A stretch of DNA of 64,000 bases from Phanerodontia chrysosporium. Its lineage: Eukaryota; Basidiomycota; Agaricomycetes; Polyporales; Phanerochaetaceae. The notes below the pieces were generated by a model, which was not told the DNA's origin, searched no databases, and saw only the letters and a list, made by a program, of their open reading frames with translations. Below, piece by piece: positions 11,447 to 23,053 of the stretch; position 1 is the first letter of the stretch; every line of letters starts with the position of its first letter. Both the position numbers and the translations under genes were made by a program. The stretch lies in assembly GCA_001910725.1 (NCBI GenBank), contig MJGA01000001.1, positions 1,302,001-1,366,000 on the forward strand. The letters are read 5' to 3'.

Positions 11447-12751
11447 ATGGCCTCTGCGTTGAAGCCTCCGCGGAACCCTGTGGTCTCTCGACTTGATGTT
11501 CTTATCGCCAAGTCTTCGCCCTGGACACGCGACCTTCGCCATGTTACTGCTGTAGTCCCTGGCTTGTGGAAGAAGCAGCGATTCTCGTGGTACGAGCCAC
11601 GGTTCAAGGATGTCAAGCCTCGAGATCGTATCAAATGGTGGAATATCGTCCCAGGTGACGAAGTCAGGATCCGAGGCGACCCGGAGAGCCTGATTCACGA
11701 AGTCGGTGCGATTAACAAGCTCACGAACAGAGTTTTCTTGCGGACACAGAACGTGCGTTAGTTGTACATGCGTACAATGAGTGTATTCACATATGGCTGC
11801 AGGACAAATCCTCCGCTGAGGGACCTCCGAAAATGAAAAATGTCCACTACTCGCTCTGCCAACTCTTGGTTGGCCGGTTCAAGTTCCCACCTGCCGAGAA
11901 CAGCACCGAGCCACAAACCCTCCCGTACGCTCATATGAAACCAAACATGCTGCAAATCAACTAATGTCTCTGCAGAGTGTTTGCGAGCCGCATTGGCACA
12001 TCCCAGCCGTTCTGGCATCCGCTTGCACGCAGATTCCACTGGGAACGCTTTGCGGTTGCGACTCAACCCAGGCTTCCAGGTTGGACGCCCGGCTCGCCGA
12101 CGCGGATACCAATTCCATGGCCTAAGAGCAGATCACCGGCAAAAGTTGAAGGTAGACAGTCTGTCGTGCGCTTGTTCGAAGGCGTCACTGAAGTCCAATT
12201 ATTCTCTGCCAGCGACGGCTTATGACACCACTACCGAGGCCGTGCAGGAGATAACCTACAAGCCTCCAGTGCTTCCTCAGAGCCTTGACGACCTCACATC
12301 AGAGACTGCGCTTGTCCCGTCGGAACAGGAGTACATCAAGAGCCTTGCGAAGCGCAGCGCGTTCGACCCTGCAGCGCCCGTCGAGGTCTACGTGCACCGC
12401 GAGCTGACGAACCCGCACTCGCGTGCAAAGAAGCAACAACGCTGGCAGGCCTACAAGCTGTACAAGTCGTCGCTGCTCCAGCACATGATCCAGGAGGAGT
12501 GCAAGAACCTCATGGGCCGCAGACCTCAGGATGCCCGGGCGGAGGCCATCTGGAAGTGGCGCAACAGGCTCATCGAGGAGCGCAAGGCCGAGATGAAGCG
12601 TCGCTGGGTCAATCGCGGTGCGGAGGAGCGTCTCCAGGGGCGCCGCGAACGCAAGGCAAAGAAGGCAGAGCGCCTGCGCAAGAAGCTGCGCAACCTCGTT
12701 CTTCCGGAGGCACCGAACCAACTCCTCCCTGGCCAGGCGCGCCCCGAGTAG
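11447..12751 (+). CDS. MRPL40: mitochondrial large-subunit ribosomal protein uL24m
   Basis: Structural protein of the mitochondrial 54S subunit, the yeast Mrpl40 equivalent. ATG 11447 opens MASALKPPRNPVVSRLDVLI. The KOW domain is visible in exon 1 (RIKWWNIVPGDEVRIRGDP, then HEVGAINKLTNRVFLRTQN). Exon 2 adds VHYSLCQLLVGRFKFPP and exon 3 FASRIGTSQPFWHPLARRFH with WERFAVATQPRLPGW. A fourth exon gives a long basic, helical C-terminal extension rich in Lys/Arg/Glu, typical of fungal mitoribosomal proteins, ending PGQARPE and TAG at 12749-12751. Four exons, intact frame. The last intron (about 12152-12214) is the least certain junction. Confidence 0.85.
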
Positions 12752-13103
12752 ATTGGTTTTTACACACGCTCATTTGTTATCCGCTTTGCTTTCTATTATA
12801 CATTCACCGCTCTGCTGGCTTTAATGGGCAGAACTGTCGCTGCTCGTGTATGATCAGACGTGAGCGTGTGAGGTATCCGTGGCGCAACAATGGGAATCGT
12901 CAGTATGTGTCGATCCATGGCTACAACTAGGATAGTACTAATACAGTGGCTAGAATATGGTAGGAGTACATATGTGGTATCGGCAGATGTCCCAGGCGAA
13001 ACGAGTCTAGTAGAGAGGCCGTCATGAATTTTGGACCAAACCTGCACCAACCCAGGGAGTGGACGTGCTCGATTCCTCGGACTCGAGCGTCTGTGCACGG
13101 TGA
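12752..13103. other. convergent 3' regions of uL24m and MBP1
   Basis: About 350 bp between two converging genes. It should contain both 3'UTRs and poly(A) sites. Nothing else was recognised. Confidence 0.5.
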
Positions 13104-15428
13104 TCAACTGCTAAGTTGTTGGACGAGGATCAGAGCACGCACCTCAGCCAACATCTTCACAACATTGTCCACCTCGCTTGGTGGGACGCCTCCGCATCCG
13201 GCACTGATAAGCTTACGGTACTGCGCCATTCGTCCACCGGTACCAGCCTCCTCTTGCGCTCTGACAAGCGCGTCGAACGCCTCTATTCTGCGCTTCTTGT
13301 GGGTGGAAACCTCGTTCCGGAGTTGCTCGCACTGGGCCTTGATTGCCTCCGGGTCGCTCGGGATGTCCGCGTGCAGAGCTAGCAAGTCAGTGATGTCGTC
13401 GCCGTTGGCTGCCTGGTAGACGCCGTTTTCCATGTTCACCGGCCTGAGGCTGCCACCGGACATATCCCGGATGGCTTTCTCGCGTTCCTCCTCGTCCTTG
13501 ACCCACTTCTCCCACCCCAGGCGGTACCGTTGGCCCATCTTGGCTCGCAGCTGGCTCTCAAGCTCCGCGAGGCGCGCCTTGGCCTGCGGGAGGCCCTGTG
13601 CCTGCGCGCGCAGTGATGCGACGGTGCGTTGGCTGTCGAGGATCTCGCTCTGGATGTTGGCGAGGAGAGCGGTTGCCTGGTTCATGTCTCGCTCCTTGTC
13701 ACGTAGCTCCTGATCGTAGGCGCTAGCGAGGCTGTTGAGGAGCGCGGCCACATCGTTGACGCAGCGCGTCGCTGCCTTTTGTCCAGTCGTCGAGTAGTGC
13801 AGCGCAGGCTTGTCCACGCTGAACGCCGCAGCCAGCGGCTGTGCCTGTGTTGGTGGCGCTAACGGTGGCGGGTTAGCAGCCTGCGCGTTCCGGTATGACA
13901 TCGACATCGTCCTCGAGGGGATGATGGGTGAAGAGCGGAATCGCTCGTCCTCGAGAATATAGTCCTCCGTGCTCTTGCCATCCTTGTTCCTGATTTTCGG
14001 GTCCGCACCGTGGTCGATGAGAATCTTGACAAGGCGTTTGGACCTACACCGCGCCGCAAGCGTCAAGGCCGTCTCTCCATCTTCATCCTGGAAGTTGATG
14101 ATGTCAGCGAGCTCCCTTGGGTAGTCCGACAGTCGACTGAGGACGGTCTCCATGTAGTAGCGTGCTGCGTGAGTTTTGCCTTTGGACATGGCGACATCGA
14201 CGATATGGTGGAAGACTGTCCGATTGTTGTTGTCGATGTTTAAAGTCGATCGATGCAGGAGCTCGTATAGGTCAGGAAACTTGCGCACGTCATAGTTGTT
14301 CGCGAACATGACAGAGCGCATCAGCGCGGTTTGTCCAGCCCTGTTGACCTTGAAGATGTCCGCGCCCGCAGTGAGCAATAACTTGACGACACGTATGCGA
14401 CCCATTGCGCTGGCCCAATGCAGCGCAGTGTGGCCATCGTCGTCAATGGCCATGTTGGGGTCAAAATCAGGTGGCGGACTGATGAGCACCTGGGGAATCT
14501 GGTTGGTATCCGAGATGAAGTATTCAAGGATCTGATCGCCATATGACGCAGGCTCCTCATGTCGGCCGTTCACCGAGACGATGTCTGTGTCGCCATCGTC
14601 GTGGCGTGCCTTGCGCTTTCGAGGATTCGGTGGTGACGGCGACCTGAACTCCTCTTGGAGGATGGAAAGCGAACCCAACGGGCTACTTCGAATAGGCGAG
14701 GGCGTTCGCGAGCTGGAGGACGCTTCCGAAGGTGACGGCGTCATAGTACCGTCATCCGAACCCTTGACGGAGTACGTCTCAAGGTCGGATTCCTCGCCCG
14801 CATCAACGGCAACTCTTCTGGAAGACCTAGTACTGACACTGGGCGTCGAAGGATGAGGTTCTGCGCGACGCGCGGGGATCTTGGGATTCGACGGTGCGGC
14901 AACGAGATGCTTGGGTGCCAAAGGTGGGCTTTTGTCGTTCGCATCCGGGTGGAATTCGATGATGGGTCGTAAAAGCTGTTCGCAGTTGTATTGTTGACAG
15001 AGGGTAATACCACGCTCTAGGGGTATCCATGTACCTGAAAGGGGGTTACATGAACGCGAGACACCGGAGTTGTGCCCTTGTACGTACCTTGGTATTTCCC
15101 ATAGCCGCCCTGCACTTTCTCATGCTCGCCTTTCTGCACTTCTCTCTCTAGAATACGGGTCCGCTGAGGCTTGTCGAAGCCGGCTACCTTCAGGATTTGT
15201 GTCGCATTGAGCCATGAATCCGCGCGGCGCCTCATAACCGCAACTCCTTTGCACATCCTATGCGAGTAAAGGCGGGGGGCATAAGGTTAATTGATCATTG
15301 GCAAGGCCTCTGACTCACATTTCATAAACAGGAATACCACTGTACGTGGCCTGTATGATCATATCAGCAAACGAGCACTCTTACAGCCTGGCGGATGGGC
15401 GCACCTTGAATATCTGGCCGTCTGGCAT
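13104..15428 (-). CDS. MBP1: MBF-type transcription factor, APSES/KilA-N plus ankyrin repeats
   Basis: DNA-binding subunit of the MBF/SBF-like complex that drives G1/S genes by binding MCB (ACGCGT) sites with a Swi6-type partner. Exons are 15405-15428, 15319-15350, 15088-15257 and 13104-15034, giving about 718 residues. The N-terminal APSES domain reads [65 protein letters not shown] Ser/Pro-rich linker with basic patches ([10 protein letters not shown]) follows. Ankyrin repeats then appear as [20 protein letters not shown] and [20 protein letters not shown], and finally a long coiled coil from about residue 490. Length and order match Mbp1/Res2. The frame is intact. It is transcribed divergently from CDC14 and has an ACGCGT box 107 bp upstream of its ATG, which suggests self-regulation. 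Confidence 0.95.
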
Positions 15429-16198
15429 GTTGCTACGTTATTCGTCGTGAATGTCGTTTCCGAAGGGATCGTCTGCGACGGCGAGATGAAGAGACCGAGC
15501 GGGATGGTGGTGGGAAGGAAGGGAACGCGTGATGTCCTTTCCGAACGCGCCTCGAGTCTCGACGCGACACGCACCGACAGGCGCCCGAGAGCTACAAAGC
15601 GAAGAGTCGAAGAGAGACAAGCAGCGAATATTTTAGGGACTTTGTGGACGTCGCGGATGTTGTAGAGCAGAAGGGGCGCAATAGAGACGAGTATGCGAGA
15701 GCGACTCCTTGTCTCTCGGCATTATGAGGGCGGTGGACGCATCCATATCGAGGCATCCGCTCTCGAAGCCCCTGACAGGGCGGAGTCTCGAGATAGACTC
15801 GACCACTTGCACCCTGGTATACGGAGAGCTGCCGGGGTTTGCAGCGCTCTTGCATGCTTCAGGAGGCAGGAACTGCTTGCGCGACTGCAGTCTCTCGTGC
15901 TGAGGCCTTTGCGGCAAACCGAAGCTTCCCACATCCAGAAGACCCATGGAATAAATCCGCGCAAAATCTGCATAGCATAGAATTTAACCTGGCAGCTCCG
16001 AAACTCCTGTTTCGAGAGGTCGCGGCCGTTGAGGACAATAAAAACAAAACATGAGGCTGACACGGTCATGCGCGCGTCTATTGCATCGCCGCGTGTCGCG
16101 TCACGAGACCACGAGGCAAGCACCGTGCAGCACGCCCGCGGACGCTTGTCCGCGTTTTGATTCTGTTCCTCCACCATCTGCCCTCCACGCCGGCAACA
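15429..16198. promoter_or_regulatory. shared MBP1/CDC14 divergent promoter
   Basis: About 770 bp between two cell-cycle genes transcribed away from each other. It contains one ACGCGT MCB box (15535-15540) and nearby CGCG-rich words. Open frames here are short, overlap on both strands and show no domain, so I treat the stretch as regulatory DNA and leaders. Confidence 0.55.
15535..15540. promoter_or_regulatory. MCB (MluI cell-cycle box) ACGCGT
   Basis: The palindrome ACGCGT lies 107 bp upstream of the MBP1 start codon (15428) and about 660 bp upstream of the CDC14 start. It is the consensus site of MBF, whose DNA-binding subunit the adjacent gene encodes. Finding a 6-bp word by chance is possible; the location is what makes it notable. 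Confidence 0.5.
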
Positions 16199-18525
16199 AT
16201 GGCAAACGCCTGCGAGCCCCTCTGCCATTTCGGTGGAAGGTACGTGCACGACAGCCCTTTTAAGTGGCCGTCAGGCAGACGTGTTCATATTTCCCTCCGC
16301 GATCGCAAGGCTCTACTTCACCTCGTTTCCCCATCCGGCGCCAAGGCCAGATGTTCTCAACCGTAGCGAATCCAACTGCAAGCCTGGGATACGTGGACAG
16401 CTGCAGCCTTCAACATCCGCGACACCCGACGATGATGCCAAATACTACTACTTCACCATCGACGACCAACTTGTGTACCTGTCGTTCTTCCAAGATTGGG
16501 GGCCATTGAATCTCGCGATGGTGTACAAGGCTTGCATCTTGATTCACGAGCTCCTGCAGGTGCGCAGCCTTTGACCCGACGATGGCTCTCCACTCATTAC
16601 TCTCTAGGACCAGGACCTGTCTCCGTATCGACTAGTGCTCTATAGTTCAAGCGATGCCCGGCGTAAGGCAAACGCGGCACTGCTCATGGCTCTCTACGTG
16701 GTGCGTACTCACCCCACTGCATTGGCTGGCAGCTTTCCGACCTTTATCGGTTAGATGATCGTTCAACACCGTCCGCCCTGGGAAGCGTTCCATCCAATCG
16801 CTGAACTCGAGTTCATGCCCTTTCGCGACGCCGGGCGCGGCAGGTCGGATTTCAATTTGAGTATTCAGGATTGCCTCTGGGGCATCTACAAGGCTACGCA
16901 AAATGGCCTTTTGGACATGAACGAGTTCGACATCGAAGATTATGAATACTACGAGAAGGTCGAGAACGGGGACTGGAACTGGTTGACGCCTAACTTCATC
17001 GCGTTCGCCTCTCCTGTGGATCCGTATTGGATCAAACGAGAGAAGGAGAGGCGTGTACAGGAGCTACAGAACAACGCAGGCCCTACATCGCCCACGAAAG
17101 GCGACCTGGCGTTACAGCGGAAACTGTCCACCCCGTTCCAAAATTGTCTCGACTACTTCGAAAAGCGCAACGTCAAGCTTGTAGTTCGTCTCAACAACCC
17201 TCTATATGACCGGCAAGTATTCTTGGATCGAGGTATCAATCATGCAGAGCTGTACTTCGACGATGGCACCAATCCGACTGACGAGATCGTGCGGAAATTC
17301 ATCGATATGGCAGATGAAGTGGTGGAGCAAGGCGGCGTCGTTGCCGTCCATGTAAGTCGACCTAGGCAAGCTGTTCCCCGATACTAACATAGCACCTTTG
17401 TAGTGCAAGGCTGGCCTCGGCAGGACAGGCACCTTAATCGGGGCATACCTTGTCTGGAAATACAACTTTACCGCTAGTGAGGCGATCGCATTCATGCGAA
17501 TCGTTCGTCCAGGGAGCGTTGTAGGTCCGCAGCAACAGTATATGTACCTCAAGCAACTTGAGTGGGCGAAGTGGGCCGCCGTAGACGAGATCAAGCGGAC
17601 GGAAGCCGCAGCAGCCGCTGTCTTGCTCCGTCAGACGGTCGTTACTCCAGCGACTCCGCCAGCCGAAAGCGATGAGGAAGAAAACGTGAACATGATCACC
17701 GAGCTCACGACGACCATGACGACCACAACAACTACCACGACCTCTCTATCAATACCAAAGACACCTCCACCGGTGATAGTCCCACCAGTTACACCTGCGC
17801 GACACGTGGCCGCTGCGCAAGCGCGTGCCAAGGCGATATCACCACCGGGTCAACCACGGAAGACGCCTGCGCCGAAGCGTAGTTCTATTGCCGTTGAAGA
17901 TTCCGACGAGGAGAAAGAAGAAGCCGATGTACTGCCGCAGCTGGGTGTGGCGCCACCTGTGCGACGGACGAGGCCGAAGCCTGCTTCTGCTCAGACGCGT
18001 ACGGCCGCCTCACGCGTTACGGCATCCGAACAGAGGCCGACGCGGGTGACGCGGTCCACTGCTGCAGCTGCAGCAAACAAGAAGTCTACTGTCGGTGTCG
18101 CGGCTACGACGCTGACAACAATGACGACGCGGACCCTCCGATCCGGAAATGGTCAAGCACCAAACAAGATTCCACGACTAGCCAATGGCACAACGACACG
18201 GAATAACGCAGCAACAACTAATTCTGTTAACCCGACGACCACGATGCGGCGTCCACTACGCCCGCCTCCATCCCCTACACCTTCTCGTCTCCCGACTCTA
18301 GCACCAACGAGGCGCGGGAACCACCAGTCTACGACATCGGTCCAGGAGAGCCATGCCACCATCGCCTCGGTCGCCAAGGCCGCGCAGGCGTCATCGCCGA
18401 AGTCGGATTGGATGACGAGCAACGCTTCGCAAGTTGTGGAGAAGGGCTCGAAGACTGAGCGTCCTAATTTACGGCCCATCCGCCGGCGGCGTAGCAGCTT
18501 CAGTGCGGCCGACGTCGTCGCATAA
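16199..18525 (+). CDS. CDC14: CDC14 dual-specificity protein phosphatase
   Basis: Cysteine phosphatase that reverses CDK phosphorylation at mitotic exit and cytokinesis, acting in nucleolus, nucleus and at the division site. The N-terminal domain shows [28 protein letters not shown] and [19 protein letters not shown]. The catalytic domain shows [20 protein letters not shown], then [26 protein letters not shown] and the active-site loop [11 protein letters not shown] (C-x5-R), followed by [17 protein letters not shown]. An intron falls just before the catalytic Cys codon. After that comes an unusually long Thr/Ala/Pro/Arg-rich tail of about 300 residues, with runs of Thr and RR-containing patches, ending [14 protein letters not shown]. 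The start is uncertain: ATG 16199 needs a donor at 16231 with a weak consensus, while an upstream ATG at 16051 also splices in frame. Confidence 0.93.
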
Positions 18526-19015
18526 GTCACCCCGCTTCTCGAGTTGGCTTTCTCAGCTGGACCTGGGCCTATGCCTTTGTTTTCCACTGGCTTCCTGCTT
18601 TGAATGTATAATGGTTTCTCGTAATTCCCTCTACCCTCCTTTTTTGGCGTATATATTCCTGACATATCTCGGCGGCCCATTGGTCGTATACCGGTGCAAC
18701 TCCCCTATCTACCCTTGATTCCCCGACCATCTCCATGATTTAGTTGCGTTCTTCTGTTGCATATTTTCAAGTCTCGCTTCCGCGCATGACCGCCACATTC
18801 CTTGTTCGTTTGCGTCTCTGGCTCTCATTAATCTATTCTGGCGGGACGATGCCTCCGTCGTGTATCAATTATCTCTAGACTGACTATGTACCCATGATCC
18901 AGCAAACTTCACCGTGCGAGGGCTGCAAGGATGATGTGCGCCACACGCATAGTTCCAACTAGTTTCGCTTATACGCAGCGCAGGCCTAAGTGCAGGCTGC
19001 AAAAATAGTTGCATA
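18526..19015. other. convergent 3' regions of CDC14 and FAF1-like gene
   Basis: About 490 bp, AT-richer than the flanking coding DNA, with no domain-bearing frame. It is presumed 3'UTRs of the two converging genes. Confidence 0.5.
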
Positions 19016-20175
19016 CTACCGCCGCTTTCCACCCTTGCCACCTTTACGCTTTCGCAGGTCTCTTGAGGTCCCTCCCGTAGCTTTGGCAATATCATCCTTG
19101 CTAAGCTTGAGGATACCGCCCGAAAACTTGCCGACACCCATCTTCAGTCCTCGTTCTCTCTTCTTCTGGGGTTTCTTCTCGAGGTCGGTTTCGAACAATT
19201 GCTTCAGCGCAGGGTGGTAGTTGCCCATGTGTTTTGCCTATACAGAATACGTTCAGCACGCGTGCCGTGCTTGTAAAGAAGATCGCACTAACCTCCTCCA
19301 GCTCCTTTTCTCTGCGCTCCTTCTGTTTCGCTATCAGCCCTTCACGAATATGTTTGGCTGCCTTATTGCGTTCTTTAGCGCGAACCGCGGTTTCGCCCTT
19401 GCCCAATTTGACTTGCCCGGCCGCTTCGAGTACGCGGCCAGCCAACGCCTTGCGGCGCTGTGCAGGTGTCAAGTCCAAGTCTGGGTTTAGCGACCCAGAC
19501 AGTATCTTCGTATGTACAAGCTGATGCAGGAGCTTGTCGTTTTGTGCATTGGTCCTTCGGCACCAGGGTGAGTTCGGGCAGAGAACGAGTACTGCTGAGC
19601 CTACTTACAAGTCGTCATCATCGTCATCGTCTGAGCCACCTTTCTTCTGCTTATCCTTTGACGGTTCTTGTGTAATTTTGGTGACCTTAGAGGACTGATA
19701 GGGTAAGATGAGCGTTGGTACGACGTCTGACCAGTAACTCCAGACGCACCTACCATGAACGCTTTCAATTGAGACTTTGTCCCTACGGGTGGGGCAGACG
19801 AGGAGGCTGCCACGCTCTCAGAAAAAACAACCACAGCAGGCTGCTTGCCCTTGTGGGTTTCTTCGTTCGCATCTATTCCGCTTTCATGAATACGCATAAG
19901 GCTATATGCACGTAGTGCGCACCTTCGGCATCATCCTCCGCCTCATCTGTATACCCCTCCTCGTCCTCAGACTGTCCAAATCCTTCCCACTCTTCCTCTA
20001 TGTCGTCGTCTGACTCCGAGGCTGCCTCTACCTTGCGCTTCTTCCTCAAAGAGCTCGGTCCGGCTTCAGGTGTGTCTTTCCGCTTACTCGGAAAGAGTGA
20101 CGAGTCAAATGAAGACATAAACTGCTGCCCGTAGGAGTTGAGCAGGCTAAGTAGTACTTCTTTGTCTTCAGCCAT
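19016..20175 (-). CDS. FAF1: FAF1/FSAF1-like pre-rRNA processing factor
   Basis: Nucleolar protein of the family of yeast Faf1 and human FSAF1 (C1orf131), needed for 18S rRNA maturation and small-subunit assembly. ATG 20175 opens MAEDKEVLLSLLNSYGQQF, then a nuclear-type basic patch (LRKKRKVEA) followed by an acidic stretch. Five to six exons continue through GTKSQLKAFM, VTKITQEPSKDKQKKGG, DLTPAQRRKALAGRVLEAAG and KAAKHIREGLIAKQKERR. The diagnostic C-terminus is MGVGKFSGGILKLSKDDI followed by a Gly/Arg/Lys-rich end, with TAG at 19016-19018. Introns are 50-60 nt and canonical, and the frame is intact. It lies convergent to CDC14 and divergent from a membrane-protein gene 168 bp away. Confidence 0.8.
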
Positions 20176-20343
20176 AATACCGGGGCGATGTAAGGGTATC
20201 AAATGAGGGCAAGCGAGATGGAGCGGTGGACGTCCGGGCAAAGCGACAAGCGCTCAGAAATGTTTATGGGCGTCTACACGGACACGACCGAGCCAGCGCG
20301 TCACCGAATGCCGAGGCTCGCGTGCACTTCGCACACGACCGCC

Positions 20344-21134
20344 ATGGCCAGGAAACGGAAGGATGCTGCGGCTGCATCACAGCCCAAGTCTCAACCACAC
20401 AAGCCGCTCATTGACATCTCTGAGCAAGAGCAATGGCGCATCATCCGCGACTCCGGTGTGCTCCAGACGATACCGGCAACGGTAAGGAAGAGGACGCTGA
20501 GGACGAGCCCCTGCTGTCACCTTTCACGGAGGAGTGCTTTGCGGCACTGGCTCTGATTATCCCTTTCTCTTTTTGCTGCTCATGATGGAAATGTAAGTCG
20601 GCATAACCAAAGCCGTAGGTCGCTGACCTCGTCTTGTCTAGCCTGGTGCACTACCAGTACGGTAGGAAGCCCACATTGGAAGCAATCATGGACCGCATGA
20701 TTCCAGGTGTTCCAAGTGAGTTGCCCTGTCTCAATGTACTGTCACGTACTCATTACTTCATCATAGTCCTCTCTATATTTATATTCTACAGTAAGTTCAC
20801 CTCATCCGCGGGTTCGGTGACGCTGACGTTGCAGTTTAGCTAATCGCTATAAGTACGATCGACGGATGCAGATGGCATTCTTCGTGCTGGCGTGTACGAC
20901 AGGTACACGACTGATCTACATGATCAACTGGGCGAATTGGCTAGACAACATGAAGATGGTACGTCATGCCCTCCTTCCTAATTACAACCGGCCTGACTTG
21001 TAGAGTAGCTGCCACCACTCGCGACTGCCTGGATCTACGGTATAGCTCAGCTTAACTTGGGGTCTTCAGTTGCCAGTCTAGTCGTTGTGGGCGCCATTAC
21101 CTGGTACAAGAAATGGCAATTAAAGTTCTTCTGA
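20344..21134 (+). CDS. small multi-pass membrane protein (DUF7719-like), two frame breaks
   Basis: A conserved fungal membrane protein of unknown function; the DUF7719 label is from memory. ATG 20344 opens a Lys-rich tail (MARKRKDAAAASQPKSQPHK) and EQEQWRIIRDSGVLQ, then an acidic linker, TEECFAALALIIPFSF (TM1), LVHYQYGRKPTLEAIMDRM, ILSIFIFYTNRYKYDRRMQM (TM2), AFFVLACTTGTRLIYMINWA (TM3) and SSVASLVVVGAITWYKKW (TM4), ending QLKFF and TGA at 21132-21134. Five introns splice in frame. The coding frame slips twice, at about 20463-20466 (after VLQ) and 20571-20576 (a T run before LLLMME); each is repaired by one extra base. This fits lost homopolymer bases rather than gene decay, because the rest is well conserved. 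Confidence 0.72.
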
Positions 21135-21604
21135 AGCACCACCATTCTTCTGCTTACTGCCATTGAGTCTACTTCACGAAAACGTTTGTGATAGAAGAAA
21201 GTCAATATAAGTAGTGCTACCGTACAGACCGGAGATCATTGCTTCTGCTTCTAAGATATGTATCCTCCACGAGGACGGCATGCCGCACTCTCATGGAAGG
21301 TCCTTCCTACCTGGTACCGTAGTGGACACTGGGGTTAGGTAGGAAGGACACCGTAGAAGATACGGACAAGAGATTGCGCTAAATTGATATTCGCTCGATG
21401 ATACGCCACGTTCCGGGTTGTGAGCTTGCACCCGGATGGCACCTTATACGAGCGGAAATGAAGAATGCATGCCAATGCTCACAGGTGAAGCTAGCAATCC
21501 AAAGAGACCGTAACAGAGTGCGATGTTACATATGCATGTTGTACGGAATGTCTTGCGTCTGTCGGTCTGGGGTATAGGTCGTCCGGGAAATACGATGGAC
21601 CCGC
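21135..21604. other. convergent 3' regions with a hairpin
   Basis: About 470 bp between two converging genes. It holds the 13-bp inverted repeat at 21300-21349 listed separately. No other feature was seen. Confidence 0.5.
21300..21349. repeat. inverted repeat (13-bp perfect arms, 24-nt loop)
   Basis: GTCCTTCCTACCT at 21300-21312 is the exact reverse complement of AGGTAGGAAGGAC at 21337-21349. A transcript would form a stable hairpin about 165 nt past the stop codon of the upstream gene and 255 nt past that of the opposing gene. It could be a 3'-processing structure or the remnant of a small inverted-repeat element. Confidence 0.7.
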
Positions 21605-23053
21605 TTATACACCCGGTCCTAGGTCGAATTCTTCTGCGAGTGTCTGGACTTTGCGCTGGGTGAAAGTGAGCAATAGGATATACTGGAAAAGTTCTATGAA
21701 AGCTCACGCTATAGGTCGTCTGACGGCCCTCCATCACCGCGCGCAACACCCGCATCTGCCACCTGAGCCGCTTTGTACAGGTCCTGTTGATCGCATGTCT
21801 ATGACGGTCTAACCGTTCAGTGAAGGCCTTGTATACACGATCGTCCCGAGCGAAGTAATAGGTGGGTATAGCTTCGCCATCGATTGTATCTAGTGCGCAA
21901 TGCCAGGCAGCCATCATGAGGAGGTCGCCTGTTGCATTCGCAACGCTGCGACGAGTCAGCCGAAAGATAAGTGTAGGACGTAATGAACCATACTCACTAG
22001 TCCTCCAATGCCGCGATGAGGTCAGCCTTACCAAGTTGCTTCGTCGCGAATTTCCTAACGGTACTTTGAGCATTCTCAACAGGTTTCCCGGCAGTTCCTT
22101 CCCGTAATAGACCAGCGATCGTCGTGACCTGCGAGTCGACCCATTTTTCACCCTCACTCATAATGAGTGTTTGGAGAAACGATGGGATGAGGTCGCTCTG
22201 TGACTTCTGTAGTCCGAAATCGATGGCCAGCTTTAGATTCGTCCGCAGTGCCTTGAGTCGAATCTTTGTGCGTGGATTGGACATTTCTTCGTCCTGTAAG
22301 TTGTTAATGTAGCGCGAGAAGGCTCCGAGAAGAACAATGGCAACGTCTTGGTGCCCAATGCGCATCGAGTGGAGGAGAGGAGTGACGTCGCCGTTCTTTC
22401 GTAGTAGTAACTGGTGCCACAGGGAGGCTCAGCAATCAGGTAACAGTCCAAGTCGTAGCGCACATACGGACCTCAAAGTCGCGGTCACGGACCTCCATGA
22501 GAAACATGATATCATGTCGTTCGACGGCAGCAAAGATTTGGTACGGCTGTTGGGAGGTTCATTCAGTGATGTAGGCCGTATGGCAGTACTATCACCACAC
22601 ACCTCGACCTTCCATGGTTTTACAGCCTTGTTCTTTCCTAGTTTCTGCGTGGCATGTACCGCAGAAGACAACGAGGACCAGATGGCACTTGCACTGGTCT
22701 TAGATTGCGGCGATTCTCCCGATTCAGAAGCCTGGCTAGAGCGACGGGATCCCATGGAGTGTCGGCTCTCGGTGTCAGACTCTGGATCTGCAGTTTCAGG
22801 ACTAGGGGTCCTACGCAATTGCCTGATCATTTCACGAGGAGCGAGGATTTCGGCCTCGCGCTCGAGGAAGCCTGGCACAGTCGAGCTCAGTACTTTCTCC
22901 ATCCTTGTTGATGTACGACACACCTGTGGACGGAAGTCGTGCAGGCAAGCATAGGTCTTGAGGTACCTTCTCTCTTCGTGGAGGACTGGGAGACCTTTCG
23001 GGGCTGTCGAGGCGTGCGGCGATGGACGTTAAGACGTGGGCATTGTTGAACAT
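21605..23053 (-). CDS. conserved basidiomycete protein, unknown function
   Basis: I do not recognise a named domain. ATG 23053 opens MFNNAHVLTSIAARLDSPER and a Ser/Pro-rich N-terminus. A disordered, Ser-rich segment (RSSQASESGES) follows, then a helical repeat-like core: PYQIFAAVERHDIMFLMEVR, LLLRKNGDVTPLLHSMRIGH, AIVLLGAFSRYINNL, KIRLKALRTNLKLAIDFG, IPSFLQTLIMSEGEKW, KFATKQLGKADLIAALEDY, ATGDLLMMAAWHCALDTIDG, IPTYYFARDDRVYKAF. It ends KVQTLAEEFDLGPGV with TAA at 21605-21607. Five to six exons splice cleanly. The repeated helices resemble an ARM/HEAT-like scaffold, but that is inference. It shares a 269-bp divergent promoter with the Dicer gene. Confidence 0.75.

Noticed and set aside
15592..16047. 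Several 60-175-codon frames between MBP1 and CDC14
   Set aside because: They overlap each other on both strands, lack domains or splice partners, and lie in the shared promoter of two well-defined genes.
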